Shown in pieces: positions 36,112 to 45,929 of a stretch of 64,000 nt of DNA. The DNA is from Rhodanobacteraceae bacterium. Lineage in GTDB: Bacteria > Pseudomonadota > Gammaproteobacteria > Xanthomonadales > Ahniellaceae. The position numbers were made by a program, and so were the translations under genes. Numbering within the stretch: the first letter of the stretch is position 1; each line of letters starts with the position of its first letter. The notes beneath the pieces are model-generated. The model was given only the letters and a program-made list of their open reading frames with translations, was not told the DNA's origin and searched no databases. The stretch spans positions 372,001 through 436,000 of the forward strand of contig JADJFT010000004.1 of NCBI GenBank assembly GCA_016708465.1, given 5' to 3'.

Positions 36112-36713
36112 TGGCAACGGCCTCACCGCTGCTCGATGCTCTGATCGACGCCCTGCGCGTATTGCCAGGTGTCGGCGCAAAATCGGCGCAGCGCATGGCT
36201 TTTCATCTGCTCGAACGCGATCGTCCGGGTGCGCAGAAACTCGCCCAGCAACTCGTGCTGGCTGCCGAGAAGATCGGCCACTGCACGCGTTGCCGCACTT
36301 TCAGCGAAAGTGCGTTGTGCCACGTCTGCAGTAGTCCGTCGCGTGATGCTTCGCTGCTGTGCGTGGTCGAATCGCCGACCGACCAGCTTGCGATCGAGCA
36401 GGCCACCGGCTACCGCGGACTGTACTTCGTGATGCTCGGACGACTGTCTCCGCTCGATGGTCTCGGTCCGGAGGAGCTTGGCCTCGCCGCACTCGCGCAG
36501 CGGTTGGCAGAAGGTGAGGTACGCGAACTGATCGTCGCGACCAATCCGACCGTGGAAGGCGAGGCGACCGCGCATTACCTGTCGCAGCTGGCGAAGCATG
36601 CTGGCGTGCGTGCGAGCCGCTTGGCGCATGGCGTGCCACTCGGTTCCGAACTTGAATTCATCGATCGCGGCACGCTGGCGCATGCCTTCGGCGGTCGCCT
36701 CGAACTGACTTGA
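36111..36713 (+). CDS. recR: Recombination protein RecR
   Basis: DNA repair protein acting with RecF and RecO to load RecA on gaps. 200 residues, normal length. HhH motif near the N-terminus (LPGVGAKSAQRMAFHLL), zinc finger CTRCRTFSESALCHVC, and a Toprim domain (LCVVESPTDQLAIEQ, ATNPTVEGEATAHYL). Coupled to ybaB. Confidence 0.97.
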   Translation: MATASPLLDALIDALRVLPGVGAKSAQRMAFHLLERDRPGAQKLAQQLVLAAEKIGHCTRCRTFSESALCHVCSSPSRDASLLCVVESPTDQLAIEQATGYRGLYFVMLGRLSPLDGLGPEELGLAALAQRLAEGEVRELIVATNPTVEGEATAHYLSQLAKHAGVRASRLAHGVPLGSELEFIDRGTLAHAFGGRLELT

Positions 36714-36724
36714 CGGAGCAGACC

Positions 36725-37069
36725 ATGGCCGAGACGCTTTTCAGCAAGATTATCCGCCGCGAGATTCCGGCCGACATCGTCTACGAGGACGACGACGTGC
36801 TGGCGTTCCGCGACATCCAGCCGCAGGCGCCGGTGCATGTGTTGTTTATCCCGAAGCGCGCAGTGGCAACGCTCAATGATCTCGTCGTCGATGACGCGCT
36901 CTTGATCGGCAAACTCGTGCTTGCAGCGGCGACGTTCGCGAAGCGCGAGGGCTTTGCCGACGCTGGCTATCGCACCGTCATCAATTGCAATCCAGATGGC
37001 GGCCAGAGCGTTTATCACATCCATCTGCACCTGCTTGGCGGGCGGCAGATGCAGTGGCCGCCGGGCTGA
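36725..37069 (+). CDS. HIT-family purine nucleoside phosphoramidase (HinT-like)
   Basis: 114 residues from the ATG at 36725, which has GGAG upstream; a TTG inside the recR stop is less likely. The N-terminus ETLFSKIIRREIPADIVYED and the histidine triad HIHLHLLGG match the HINT subfamily, which hydrolyses AMP-lysine/AMP-NH2-type phosphoramidates. It converges with the transglutaminase gene. Confidence 0.93.
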   Translation: MAETLFSKIIRREIPADIVYEDDDVLAFRDIQPQAPVHVLFIPKRAVATLNDLVVDDALLIGKLVLAAATFAKREGFADAGYRTVINCNPDGGQSVYHIHLHLLGGRQMQWPPG

Positions 37070-39044
37070 TCAGCGCGGCACCCGAAAGGCGCGTAGTTCC
37101 TGTGCCAATCGCTGCCGATGGCTGGCGTCGGCAGCATTCGCGGACTCACCGTAGCGTTGTTCGGCGAAGCGACGGGTCAGTTCGAGGATGGCCGGTGCGA
37201 CCGCTGACCCTGCCGCTGCGGCGCGTTCGCCAAATGCGATCGGGCCCTCAGCGTCGGCGCGAACCATCCCCGCACGCGCCAGACGCTGGCTGAACTTCCG
37301 GTAGGCGATCAGCAGCGGATCGCGTGATTGTGGCACCAGCCCACGCAGGCTTAGCCATACCCCCAGCGCAAGTCCGAGGCCGCCGAAGACCAGCAGGCCG
37401 CCACCGAGTGCTTGCCAACTCATGTCTTCCAATCCGATCTGTTGCAAGAGATTCTGCTGGCGCATGGCATCGAATTCGATCACCGCCTGGCGCCAATATC
37501 GCGCGACCAAATCGAGGCGATTGCGCCATTCCGCGCCCCAGCCGTCGCTGTACCAGTAAGCGGCTTCTGGCATCGCTGCGGCAAGACTGCCAAGGTTGAT
37601 GCGCTCTGGCGCGACCGCAGCAGTTGGATCGACGCGCACCAGCCACGGCTGGCCAACCAGACTTCGGTCCAGGCATGTGCGTCGGAGTTGCGCACGATCC
37701 AGTAGTTCCCGGACGGGTTGTAGCTGCCGCCCTGATAGCCGGTGACGATGCGTGTGGGAATGTTCGCGGCACGCATCAGGAAGGCGAAGCTGGAGGCAAA
37801 ATATTCGCAGTAGCCGGCTTTGGTATTGAACAGGAAATCGTCGACCGGATGGTTGCCCAGTGGTGGCGGTTCCAGTGTGTAGGTGAACTCGCGATTGAAC
37901 AGCGCCAAGGCTTCGTCGATCACCGCTTGGTCATCGTTGCCGTGGGCATCACGCCAAGTCTGGGCAAGCGTGCGCGAGCGCGAGTTGCCGGTCGTTGGCA
38001 GTTGCAAAGCGGTCGCGCGCTGCTCCGGCACGACGTCGATATCCAGTTGGTATCGCCAAGCGGACTGGAAACGTGCCCGGCGTGGCCCGATCAATGGTCG
38101 GCGCGACACGACCTGCCCATCACCGGTGATCTGACTGTCGGCGGGCGCGCTTAACACGACATCGAGTGGAAACCACCAGGATTGCTCGGTGGGCTCCATC
38201 AACACCTCGTAGTCAACCACCGACGCCGGTTCAAAATTGGGCACCAGCGGCAGCGTTGCCCGGTATCGGTCTGCGAGCGACCACTCCTGTCCGTCAAACG
38301 CCCACAGCTCCGGGCCGCGCCAGTAACGAGCAGCCGGCGGCGGTGCCTCGCCATCGAAGGTGACGCGAAATGCAGGTGAATCGTCGTTCCACAATTGGCT
38401 TAGTGCGCCCGGGCGCATCCGGTCGGAAATGCCGGTCTTGCCATGCGTGGCATCCCAGGGGCACCCCACAGCGGTGACGACAGCCGCGGGAAGAAGACGA
38501 AGGCGAGCACGGTCAACGGGATCGATGCCGCGACAACCCGGCCAGCAACGCGCAAGCCACGGCGCAAATCGCGCTGCAGGCCAAGCCAACTGCCGTCGCC
38601 GCTACTGCTGACCACATGCAGCGTCACAAAACAGGCGCATGCAACGGCGCAGAAATACAGCGTCAATGTCAGGCCTTGGCCAAACAGGAAGCCGATCATG
38701 CAGAAGAATAACGCCGCCGCCGTGATGACGCGGGCATCGCGGCGCCCGCTCGATTCAAACAGCTTGAGTACGATCAGCCCGCCGAGCAGGGCGCTACCAC
38801 CTTCACGCCCGATCGGCGAACCGACGGTGTAGATCAAGGCCGCGAGCGTCGCCAGCAGCAGTGGCAGGCGGATCAGCGCGTCGGTCGCGCGCACCTGATG
38901 GCGCGCACGCCATCCAGCAACCGCCAGCACGGCGCACAACCAGCCGACGTAGAGCGGCGGCATCCAGTGTGCGTGTCCACCGAGCATCAGCGCGATCAGC
39001 GCGATCAGCAGTCGGTAGCGAAATCGATCGAGTGGTGCGGTCAT
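37070..39044 (-). CDS. TgpA-like transmembrane transglutaminase (two frameshifts)
   Basis: Inner-membrane protein with an N-terminal DUF3488 region of several helices (RYRLLIALIALMLGGHAHW onward), a periplasmic transglutaminase core (Cys in KAGYCEYFASSFAFLMR, His in DAHAWTEVWL, Asp in RVDPT), and a C-terminal helix with a DUF4129-like cytoplasmic end. The parts are in three frames: breaks at ~38458 and ~37641. Two single-base indels rebuild one ~655-residue protein. It is the third gene of a moxR-DUF58-transglutaminase operon; its ATG overlaps the DUF58 stop (TCAT at 39041-39044). In Pseudomonas TgpA is essential; the role here is inferred only. Confidence 0.85.
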
Positions 39045-40000
39045 GGCAGCAGGGCCAATTCGCGCAAGCAGGATGCCGCAAACGCGGGGCCGATGCCTGG
39101 GCCAAGATCGATCTCCGGCAGGCGCAAGCGGAAGGGCAGTTGGCGATCGCGCGCATCGATCACCCAACGCGTCAGTCGCGAAATGCGTGCCTCCTTGTCG
39201 AGATGCAGCGCGTGCCAGTCGAGCAATACCGCCTGACTTTGCGGATCAGCGAACTCCTTGACCAGCAGCCGTTCCTGACGCGCGCTCGGTTTCCACGCGA
39301 CGTGTTTGGGCGGATCGCCGGGACGATGCTCACGCAGGCCGTGCCAGTCATCACCAGGAAAGCGCAGGCGCTGGCCCTGCTCCCGTGGATCGCCGGTCGG
39401 AAGCGCAGGTGCAGCGTGCTCTGGCGCTGGATAGACGAGTACCTGTGCCTGCGGATGCAGCACCGACCACGCCCAAGTAATCCCGAATGGGTATTCGGTC
39501 CAGATCCGGAATCGCCCGACCGGCATGCGCCCACGACGTAGTGTCGGTAGCAACAGGAAGGCTTCGGCAGCACCTTCGGACGGCAGCGAGAAGCGGGTCT
39601 GAGTATCGTTCTGGTCGACAATCAATTCGGGGCGTTCGCTGCCACCAGTTGCGCGGAAATTAAGGCGTAATCGGATCGGCTGGCCGGCATGCACCGGATC
39701 CGCCGCAACACCCTGCAACTCGACCTTGTTCAACTGGCCGACGTTGTGATGGAACCCGATCATGGTGGTCGCTGCGACCAGCAGGGCCAGCAGCAGCGCA
39801 GGGTTGTTGTTGAAGTTCAGGGCACCGATCAACATCGCCATCAACAGCACTGCGAAGCCGAGGCCGAAACGCGTCGGCAGGATGTAGACGCGGCGTGGGT
39901 GCAGCCGGATCGGCAGCGGTTCGGATTGGCGATAGCGCGTCAACGCCGGCAGTCGGAGCTCGGCGAGACGCATCAGGTTGTCACGCCAGCGGGCGAGCAT
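39041..40000 (-). CDS. DUF58 domain-containing protein
   Basis: 319 residues. Two N-terminal membrane helices (RFGLGFAVLLMAMLIGALNF; PALLLALLVAATTMIGFHH) precede a beta-rich region and the DUF58 (vWA-like) core with REHRPGDPPKHVAWKPSARQ, the family's hallmark. Second gene of the moxR-DUF58-transglutaminase set, a widespread trio. The function in the trio is not established. Confidence 0.92.
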   Translation of the reverse strand: MLARWRDNLMRLAELRLPALTRYRQSEPLPIRLHPRRVYILPTRFGLGFAVLLMAMLIGALNFNNNPALLLALLVAATTMIGFHHNVGQLNKVELQGVAADPVHAGQPIRLRLNFRATGGSERPELIVDQNDTQTRFSLPSEGAAEAFLLLPTLRRGRMPVGRFRIWTEYPFGITWAWSVLHPQAQVLVYPAPEHAAPALPTGDPREQGQRLRFPGDDWHGLREHRPGDPPKHVAWKPSARQERLLVKEFADPQSQAVLLDWHALHLDKEARISRLTRWVIDARDRQLPFRLRLPEIDLGPGIGPAFAASCLRELALLP

Positions 40001-40001
40001 G

Positions 40002-40955
40002 TCAGTCGACGCGCACCGACTTCACCACGTCGGCGGCCAAGGCATCACGGTTCAGCAAAGCTTCTGCGGCGGGCACCAATCGGTGCGCCGCGACTGCGCC
40101 GAACACGGTTTGCACATCTTCGGGCAAGACAAAAGCACGGCCGGCGAGATAAGACACAGCACGCGCCGCCGCGAGCAGGGCCAAACCGGCGCGTGGCGAT
40201 AGACCGGTACGGATCTGGGCGTGACTGCGTGTCGCCGCGAGCAGACGCTGGACATAGTCGATCAGTGCGGCGCTGGTGGTGATATGCGCAACGCGACGGC
40301 GAATCTCCAGCATCTGTGCGCTGTCGAGGCGCGCACCCAGTTGTGTCAGTAGTTCGCGGCGGTCGCTTGCGGCGAGCATCTGGCGTTCGCCTTCGGCATC
40401 TGGATAACCCAATGAAATCCGCATCAGGAAACGATCCAATTGCGAATCCGGCAGCGGAAACGTGCCGGCCAGATCAACCGGATTCTGCGTCGCGACCACC
40501 AAGAACGGCTGCGGCAACGGGCGCGATTCGCCGTCGGCGGTCACTTGCTGTTCGGCCATCGCTTCGAGCAGCGCCGACTGCGTTTTCGGAGTGGCGCGAT
40601 TGATCTCATCGGCCAGCACCAGTTGCGCGAAGATCGGCCCAGCGTGGAAGCGGAACTGGCCGGTGTCGCGGTCGAAGATGGAGACGCCCAGAATGTCGGA
40701 GGGCAGCAGGTCACTGGTGAACTGGATGCGCTGATAGCTCAGGCCGAGGCTGGTCGCCATCGCATGCGCCAGGGTGGTCTTGCCGACGCCGGGCAGATCC
40801 TCGATCAGCAGATGCCCGCCGGCGAGCAGGCAGGCGAAGCCAAGGTTGATCTGCGCGCGCTTGCCGAATACCACTTGGTTGACCTGCTCAATTGCCGCGC
40901 GCAATGCAACCTGCGTGGCATCATGGCGTTCGACGCGTACCGGTTCCGTACTCAT
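40002..40955 (-). CDS. MoxR-family AAA+ ATPase
   Basis: 317 residues from the ATG at 40955 (MSTEPVRVERHD); an ATG three codons upstream is the alternative. AAA_3 domain with Walker A DLPGVGKTTLAHAMA, QFTSDLLPSDILGVSIFD, Walker B LVLADEINRATPKTQSALLEAM and sensor 1 VVATQNPVDLAGTFPLPDSQ. Likely chaperone-like partner of the DUF58 protein, as proposed for MoxR operons. It heads this operon and is divergent from the glycosyltransferase. Confidence 0.95.
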   Translation of the reverse strand: MSTEPVRVERHDATQVALRAAIEQVNQVVFGKRAQINLGFACLLAGGHLLIEDLPGVGKTTLAHAMATSLGLSYQRIQFTSDLLPSDILGVSIFDRDTGQFRFHAGPIFAQLVLADEINRATPKTQSALLEAMAEQQVTADGESRPLPQPFLVVATQNPVDLAGTFPLPDSQLDRFLMRISLGYPDAEGERQMLAASDRRELLTQLGARLDSAQMLEIRRRVAHITTSAALIDYVQRLLAATRSHAQIRTGLSPRAGLALLAAARAVSYLAGRAFVLPEDVQTVFGAVAAHRLVPAAEALLNRDALAADVVKSVRVD

Positions 40956-41038
40956 GCCTTCCACTCCTTGGTCCTTGTTCCGATGCTAACTTGCCCGATG
41001 CGGCGTGCAGAAGCCGCGAGTACCGCCGGGACCGGACA

Positions 41039-42880
41039 TTGACCGCATCCGGCGCGCCATCGTTCCGCCGTGGACTGATCCTGCTGTTGGTGGCCAAGTT
41101 GCTGCTGGCGGCAGCCGTTCCGCCGTTTGGTGATGAGGTTTTTTACTGGCAGGAAGGCCGGCAGCTTGCGGCCGGATACAGCGATTTACCGCTGCTGACG
41201 GGTTGGCTGGTGCGTGCTGGCTGCGTGCTGTTCGGAAACCACCTGTTCGGAATGCGCTTCGGCTTCGTGTTGTGTGGGTTCGCGACGATCGTGTTGCTCC
41301 TGCATTGGGCAAAGTTTCGCGGTACTGCACCGCGACAGGTGTGGCCATACGCGTTGGCCTTGCCGCTATTGCTGCTGTCCGGACAATTGGCGACGGCGGA
41401 TGCACCGCTGACGCTGGCCTTCGTCAGCGCCGCCTATGCCCTGGACCGTGCGCTTGACGATGATCGCTGGCGCACTTGGCTACTGTTTGGCGCGGCAGTC
41501 GCGATCGCGTGGTTGGCGCATTGGCGCGCAGCGATGCTGTATCCAGTCGGGTTGCTGCTGCTCGTCATCAGCCCGCGTGCGCGTCGGGCCGCGACCGGAT
41601 CGAAATTCTGGGTCGCGCAGATGGTTGGATGGTGTGGCCTGCTGCCGACGATCGCGTTCAATGCGCAACACCACTGGGCCGCATTCCATTTTCAGGCCGT
41701 CGAGCGGCATCACTGGACGTTCGAGCCGATGTCGCTACTACAGCCGCTGGAGCAGGCGGCGACCATCGGCATGCTGCTTTACCCGCTTCTATTGTGGGCG
41801 ATGGTGCGGGCGTGGCAGCGGCGTCGTGAGCCTGGCTTCGATGTGGTCGCGGCGATGTCTTGGGCGATCGCCGGCGGTTATTTTCTTGCCGGTCTGTTCG
41901 CCGATGCCGAACGCACGCGCTTCCACTGGCCGTTGCCCGCCTATCTGCCCTTGTTGTTGCTGTTGCCGGCGATGATCGACACCTCGGCCTTGCGCCGATT
42001 TGCAACATTGGCGCGGGTCTTCGGCGGTCTTGCCAGTGTCGGCTTGGCGGCGACGCTGGTCAGTCTTCGCTTTGCGAACGACCACTGGCCGCCAGGCGGC
42101 GATCGTCGCCTCGGTGAACCATTTTTAGGGTGGGAGGTTGCGGCGAAGATGACGCGTGCGCGTTTGGCCGATCTGCCCGCCGACACGGTACTGGTGGCCG
42201 ACAATTTCCTGTTTGCGGCACAACTCGATTTTGCCCTGCAGGGCACGCGCCCGGTCTACGTGCTCGACCATCCGCGCAATATCAAGCACGGGCGGCAGCC
42301 GCAACTGGCGATCTGGCAGCGTGACGAAGCGGCATTGCGGGCGCTGGCACCATCACGAATGCTGCTGGTGGTCGAGGAAAACGCGCTCTACGGCGCCGAC
42401 ACGCTGCCGTTCTATCGCCGCCTGTGCCGGGATTTCGATGCGGTGCGCTATCGCGCGGAACATGCTCTCTACGGCATCGGCAAACGCTTCGTCTGGCTCG
42501 AACTCAGCGGCGATGGCAGCGATACCTGTCGGCTTCCGCCGATCGGTCTTCTCGATCGGCCGCAGGAAGGCGAGCGCGTGCCAGCAGGGCGAGGTTTCGG
42601 ACTCTCCGGTTGGGCGCTGCGTGAGCCACAGGGGATCGATGCCTTCGAAGTGCGGGTCGATGGGCGTCGCGATGACGCGATGAGCGCGGCCTATGGCGTC
42701 AACGCCGAACATGTGCGCGATGTCTGGCCGGATGTGTGGGATCGGCATTGGCCAAACATCGGGTTCTGGCGCGCTGATGCCGGGCGCGACTTGGCGCCGG
42801 GGCGGCATCGCATCGAGGTACGGGTGCGCGCCGATGGCAACTGGCGACGGATTGCGCTACGCGAGATCGTGGTCGAGTAA
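41039..42880 (+). CDS. Integral-membrane glycosyltransferase, PMT/ArnT-like (GT39/GT83 superfamily)
   Basis: About 613 residues from TTG at 41039 (TASGAPSFRRGLILLL); longer in-frame starts would run into the moxR promoter. The first loop holds PPFGDEVFYWQEGRQLAAGY, the acidic motif expected for lipid-linked sugar transferases, and ~10 helices follow (e.g. FGMRFGFVLCGFATIVLLL). The C-terminal ~250 residues are soluble and include a beta domain (GFGLSGWALREPQGIDAFEV). Donor and acceptor are unknown. It converges with maf. Confidence 0.82.
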   Translation: MTASGAPSFRRGLILLLVAKLLLAAAVPPFGDEVFYWQEGRQLAAGYSDLPLLTGWLVRAGCVLFGNHLFGMRFGFVLCGFATIVLLLHWAKFRGTAPRQVWPYALALPLLLLSGQLATADAPLTLAFVSAAYALDRALDDDRWRTWLLFGAAVAIAWLAHWRAAMLYPVGLLLLVISPRARRAATGSKFWVAQMVGWCGLLPTIAFNAQHHWAAFHFQAVERHHWTFEPMSLLQPLEQAATIGMLLYPLLLWAMVRAWQRRREPGFDVVAAMSWAIAGGYFLAGLFADAERTRFHWPLPAYLPLLLLLPAMIDTSALRRFATLARVFGGLASVGLAATLVSLRFANDHWPPGGDRRLGEPFLGWEVAAKMTRARLADLPADTVLVADNFLFAAQLDFALQGTRPVYVLDHPRNIKHGRQPQLAIWQRDEAALRALAPSRMLLVVEENALYGADTLPFYRRLCRDFDAVRYRAEHALYGIGKRFVWLELSGDGSDTCRLPPIGLLDRPQEGERVPAGRGFGLSGWALREPQGIDAFEVRVDGRRDDAMSAAYGVNAEHVRDVWPDVWDRHWPNIGFWRADAGRDLAPGRHRIEVRVRADGNWRRIALREIVVE

Positions 42881-42881
42881 G

Positions 42882-43466
42882 TCAGCCGAGTGGATCAAGG
42901 CCGAAGCCGCGCAACAGACGCGCCGTCGCAATCAACGGCAGGCCGATCAGCGCGGTCGGGTCTTGGCTATCGATGCCATCGAACAAGACGATCCCCAGGT
43001 TTTCGCATTTGAAGCTGCCGGCACAATCGAGCGCCGGTTCGAGATCGACGTAGCGTTCGATGGCGTGCTCCGAAAGCGACCTGAAGCGCACTTGGGTGAC
43101 ATCACCTGTGCTACGGCATTCGCCGGTTCGCGCATCAAGCACCGCAACGCTGGTGTGGAACTCGACCGTCCGCCCGGACGCGGCACGCAATTGCGCAATT
43201 GCGGCAGCGCGCGTGCCGGGTTTGCCGAGCAGTCGGCCGGCGCAGGTCGCGGCCTGATCGGAACCGATCAACACCGAGTCGGGAAAGCGTGATGCCAGCG
43301 CCTTCGCCTTGGCGATCGCCAGGCGCTCGCTGAGCGCCGCCGCAGCTTCGTTCGGCAGCGGAGTTTCGTCGATATCGGGAGCAGCACAGTCGAAGGGCAG
43401 GCGCAATCGCGCCAGTAGTTCACGGCGATAGCGCGAGGTCGAACACAGCACCAGCACGCGCTTCAC
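42882..43466 (-). CDS. Maf/YceF-like nucleoside triphosphate pyrophosphatase
   Basis: 194 residues. Maf signature: N-terminal VLVLCSTSRYRRELLARL, DIDETPLPNE, KAKALASRFPDSVLIGSDQ, and FKCENLGIVLFDGIDSQDP. YceF-type members hydrolyse m7GTP and other modified NTPs (family knowledge). Its start overlaps the stop of the upstream coiled-coil gene (ATGA). It lies near yceD-rpmF as in E. coli, but on the opposite strand. Confidence 0.9.
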   Translation of the reverse strand: MKRVLVLCSTSRYRRELLARLRLPFDCAAPDIDETPLPNEAAAALSERLAIAKAKALASRFPDSVLIGSDQAATCAGRLLGKPGTRAAAIAQLRAASGRTVEFHTSVAVLDARTGECRSTGDVTQVRFRSLSEHAIERYVDLEPALDCAGSFKCENLGIVLFDGIDSQDPTALIGLPLIATARLLRGFGLDPLG

Positions 43467-43948
43467 TTGGCGAGCCCATCGGCCTTCGGTTCTTCAGTTG
43501 GTGCGGTCCCCATCAAGGTATCCGAGTGCGTATAGGCGGTTTGAAGTTCAGCGCCGGCGCCGTCCAGCCTTGCCAGTTGTTGTTGCAACTGCAGCAATGA
43601 TTTGCGTGCGGTGTCGGTGACTTCGCGCAGCTTCGCCAGCGGGGCGGTCATCGCATTTTCGCGAATCCAAAGACGATGACTGAGGACACGCTTCATCGCG
43701 TCCTGAATGCCGGCTTCCGAGGCCAGCGAGGCGCGGGCATTTTCGGTGATATCGCTAGGCAGACGACCAAGCATGGCTTCGAGTTGTCGCATGCGGGTGC
43801 GGGTCTCGAGCAAACAAGCCTCCAGTCGGTCGGCGTCGTCGAGCAGTGCCTGAATGGCAACATTGCGACTGTGTTGACGCCAATTGGCGATCGCGAAGCC
43901 CAATCCGACCATGGCGATGACGACAATCAGTGCGAGAATCAGGGTCAT
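43463..43948 (-). CDS. Single-TM coiled-coil protein of unknown function
   Basis: 161 residues: N-terminal membrane helix (LILALIVVIAMVGLGFAIA), then a helical cytoplasmic or periplasmic part with heptads (AIQALLDDADRLEACLLETR, LLQLQQQLARLDGAGAEL). I do not recognise a named family. It is translationally coupled to maf by an ATGA overlap. Confidence 0.7.
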   Translation of the reverse strand: MTLILALIVVIAMVGLGFAIANWRQHSRNVAIQALLDDADRLEACLLETRTRMRQLEAMLGRLPSDITENARASLASEAGIQDAMKRVLSHRLWIRENAMTAPLAKLREVTDTARKSLLQLQQQLARLDGAGAELQTAYTHSDTLMGTAPTEEPKADGLAK

Positions 43949-44069
43949 GGCGCAGCCTCTTCAATCGCGTCCGAGTCTAGCGGCAGGCTGAGCGAGTGCG
44001 TCGAAATCTGTCGCAAAACCTGATTTCCGATTGACTTCAACGAGATCGCTGCCTAACATCGCCGCCCTT

Positions 44070-44582
44070 ATGTCAGCGGCCTTTCCCGAAACCGTCGACG
44101 CTTGGCGGATGGCGACATCCCAGCGTCATTTCCACGGAAGCCTGCCGATCGCCGCATTGCCGCGACTCTGCGAGAGTCTCGCCGATCCTTCCGGTCAGCT
44201 ACGCTACGAACTCGAGTTCGGGCGTGATGGCCTCGGGGTCGCGTTTCTCGCGATGCGTGTCGAAGGCGCGCTCTCGCTGATCTGCCAGCGCACGCTCGAA
44301 GCGTTCGTGTGGCCGGTATCGCTGAGCACGCGCCTCGGACTGATCCGGGACGAGGCCGACGAGTCGGGCTTGCCGCCGGGTTACGAGGCCTTGTTGGTGA
44401 GCGGTGAGGGTGAGTTGCGCCTGACCGATGTGATTGAAGACGAGTTAATTCTGGCTCTGCCGATTGTGCCGACCAAGCCCGGCGCGGAAGAATCCGAAGA
44501 AGTCGTCTACTCGACCGAAAACGCCGAAGCGCGTGCCAAGGACAATCCGTTCTCGGCGCTGGCTTCGCTCAAGAAGCAATAG
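44070..44582 (+). CDS. yceD: YceD/DUF177 family protein (large ribosomal subunit accumulation)
   Basis: 170 residues from the ATG at 44070; an upstream start would add 13 non-conserved residues. DUF177 features: ALSLICQRTLEAFVWPVSLS (the conserved CQR), DVIEDELILALPIVP, and ENPF-type KDNPFSALASLKKQ at the end. In E. coli yceD precedes rpmF and its product affects 23S rRNA assembly. Same order here, 13 bp apart. Confidence 0.92.
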   Translation: MSAAFPETVDAWRMATSQRHFHGSLPIAALPRLCESLADPSGQLRYELEFGRDGLGVAFLAMRVEGALSLICQRTLEAFVWPVSLSTRLGLIRDEADESGLPPGYEALLVSGEGELRLTDVIEDELILALPIVPTKPGAEESEEVVYSTENAEARAKDNPFSALASLKKQ

Positions 44583-44595
44583 TTGGAGATTCGAA

Positions 44596-44793
44596 ATGGC
44601 CGTTCAGAAAAGCCGCAAGACCCCCTCGACCCGTGGCATGCGTCGTTCGCACGATGCGCTGACCGCCAAGCAGATCTCGACCGATAAGGTCAGCGGCGAA
44701 TTGCACCTGCGTCACCACATCACCAAAGACGGCTTCTATCGCGGTAAAAAGGTCATCATGACCAAGGCCGACAAGGCGTCCAACGAAGATTGA
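44596..44793 (+). CDS. rpmF: 50S ribosomal protein L32
   Basis: 65 residues: MAVQKSRKTPSTRGMRRSHD, ALTAKQISTDKVSGELHLRHH and DGFYRGKKVI. The start at 44596 has a GGAGA ribosome-binding site. This version lacks the Cys pairs of zinc-binding L32. A terminator follows at 44828. Confidence 0.97.
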   Translation: MAVQKSRKTPSTRGMRRSHDALTAKQISTDKVSGELHLRHHITKDGFYRGKKVIMTKADKASNED

Positions 44794-44827
44794 TGTCGGC
44801 TCCGCAAGGAGTCGTGCGAATCGAGAC

Positions 44828-44859
44828 CGAACCGGTGTGACGAGCACCGGTTCGTTTTT
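44828..44859 (+). terminator. Terminator between rpmF and fabH
   Basis: CGAACCGGTG and CACCGGTTCG pair perfectly over 10 bp around a 7-nt loop, followed by TTTTTC. It separates yceD-rpmF from the fab genes. Confidence 0.85.
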
Positions 44860-44913
44860 CTTTGGCGACGCCACCGCCTTGCGTGACGCCGCCCCTTATT
44901 CGGGGATGGAAAC

Positions 44914-45885
44914 GTGATCTATTCGCGCATCGCGGGAACTGGCAGCTACCTGCCGGAAAAAGTGCTGACCAATGCCGACCTCGAAAAGCTGGTCGACACC
45001 AATGACGAATGGATCCGCGAGCGCACCGGCATTCGCCAGCGCCATGTCGCTGCCGAAGGTCAAACCACCAGCGACCTCGCCGTGGAAGCCGCCAAGCGGG
45101 CGATGGATGCTGCCGGCGTGCAGGCCAAAGACATCGACCTGCTGATCGTCGGCACGACCACGCCGGATATCATTTTTCCGAGTACCGCGTGCCTAGTGCA
45201 GCATCGTATCGGCGCGAATGGTTGTGCCGCATTCGATATCAACGCCGCATGTTCGGGTTTCATTTTCGCACTGTCGACGGCAGACAAATTCGTGCGCTCG
45301 GGTGCGGCCAAGTGCGCACTGGTGATCGGCGCCGAAACGCTGACGCGCATGCTTGACTGGTCCGACCGCGGTACCTGCGTGCTGTTCGGTGACGGTGCTG
45401 GTGCCGTGGTACTCAAACCATCGGATGAGCCCGGCATCCTGTCGACGCACCTGCACGCCGATGGCGCGCACAAAGCGTTGTTGTACAACCCGGTCGGCGT
45501 CTCTGCGGGCTTCAAACTCGACGAGAAGAACGCTGGCGTGCGCGTGATGATGGCCGGTAACGATGTATTCAAAGTTGCGGTGAAGACGCTCGACGCCGTC
45601 GTCGAAGAAACCTTGGCCGCGAACCAGTTGGAGAAGTCCGCCATCGACTGGCTGGTGCCGCATCAGGCCAATCTGCGCATCATCACCGCGACGGCGAAGC
45701 GCCTCGACATGCCGATGGATCGCGTCGTCGTGACCGTTGACCAGCACGGCAATACTTCGTCTGCTTCGGTGCCGCTGGCACTCGATCACGCGGTGCGTAG
45801 CGGAATGATCCAGCCAGGGCAACTGGTGCTGATGGAAGCTTTTGGTGGTGGTTTCACCTGGGGCTCGGCGCTGGTCCGGTTCTGA
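44914..45885 (+). CDS. fabH: Beta-ketoacyl-ACP synthase III
   Basis: Initiates fatty-acid synthesis by condensing acetyl-CoA with malonyl-ACP. 323 residues from GTG at 44914 with GGGGATGGA upstream. Catalytic triad: Cys in NAACSGF, His in LVPHQANLRI, Asn in HGNTSSAS. N-terminal RIAGTGSYLPEKVLTNADLE is typical. plsX, which lies between rpmF and fabH in E. coli, is absent here. Confidence 0.97.
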   Translation: MIYSRIAGTGSYLPEKVLTNADLEKLVDTNDEWIRERTGIRQRHVAAEGQTTSDLAVEAAKRAMDAAGVQAKDIDLLIVGTTTPDIIFPSTACLVQHRIGANGCAAFDINAACSGFIFALSTADKFVRSGAAKCALVIGAETLTRMLDWSDRGTCVLFGDGAGAVVLKPSDEPGILSTHLHADGAHKALLYNPVGVSAGFKLDEKNAGVRVMMAGNDVFKVAVKTLDAVVEETLAANQLEKSAIDWLVPHQANLRIITATAKRLDMPMDRVVVTVDQHGNTSSASVPLALDHAVRSGMIQPGQLVLMEAFGGGFTWGSALVRF

Positions 45886-45929
45886 ACGCCACGCGGCCTG
45901 TCGCGCGCATCACGAACAGAGGAAATCTG

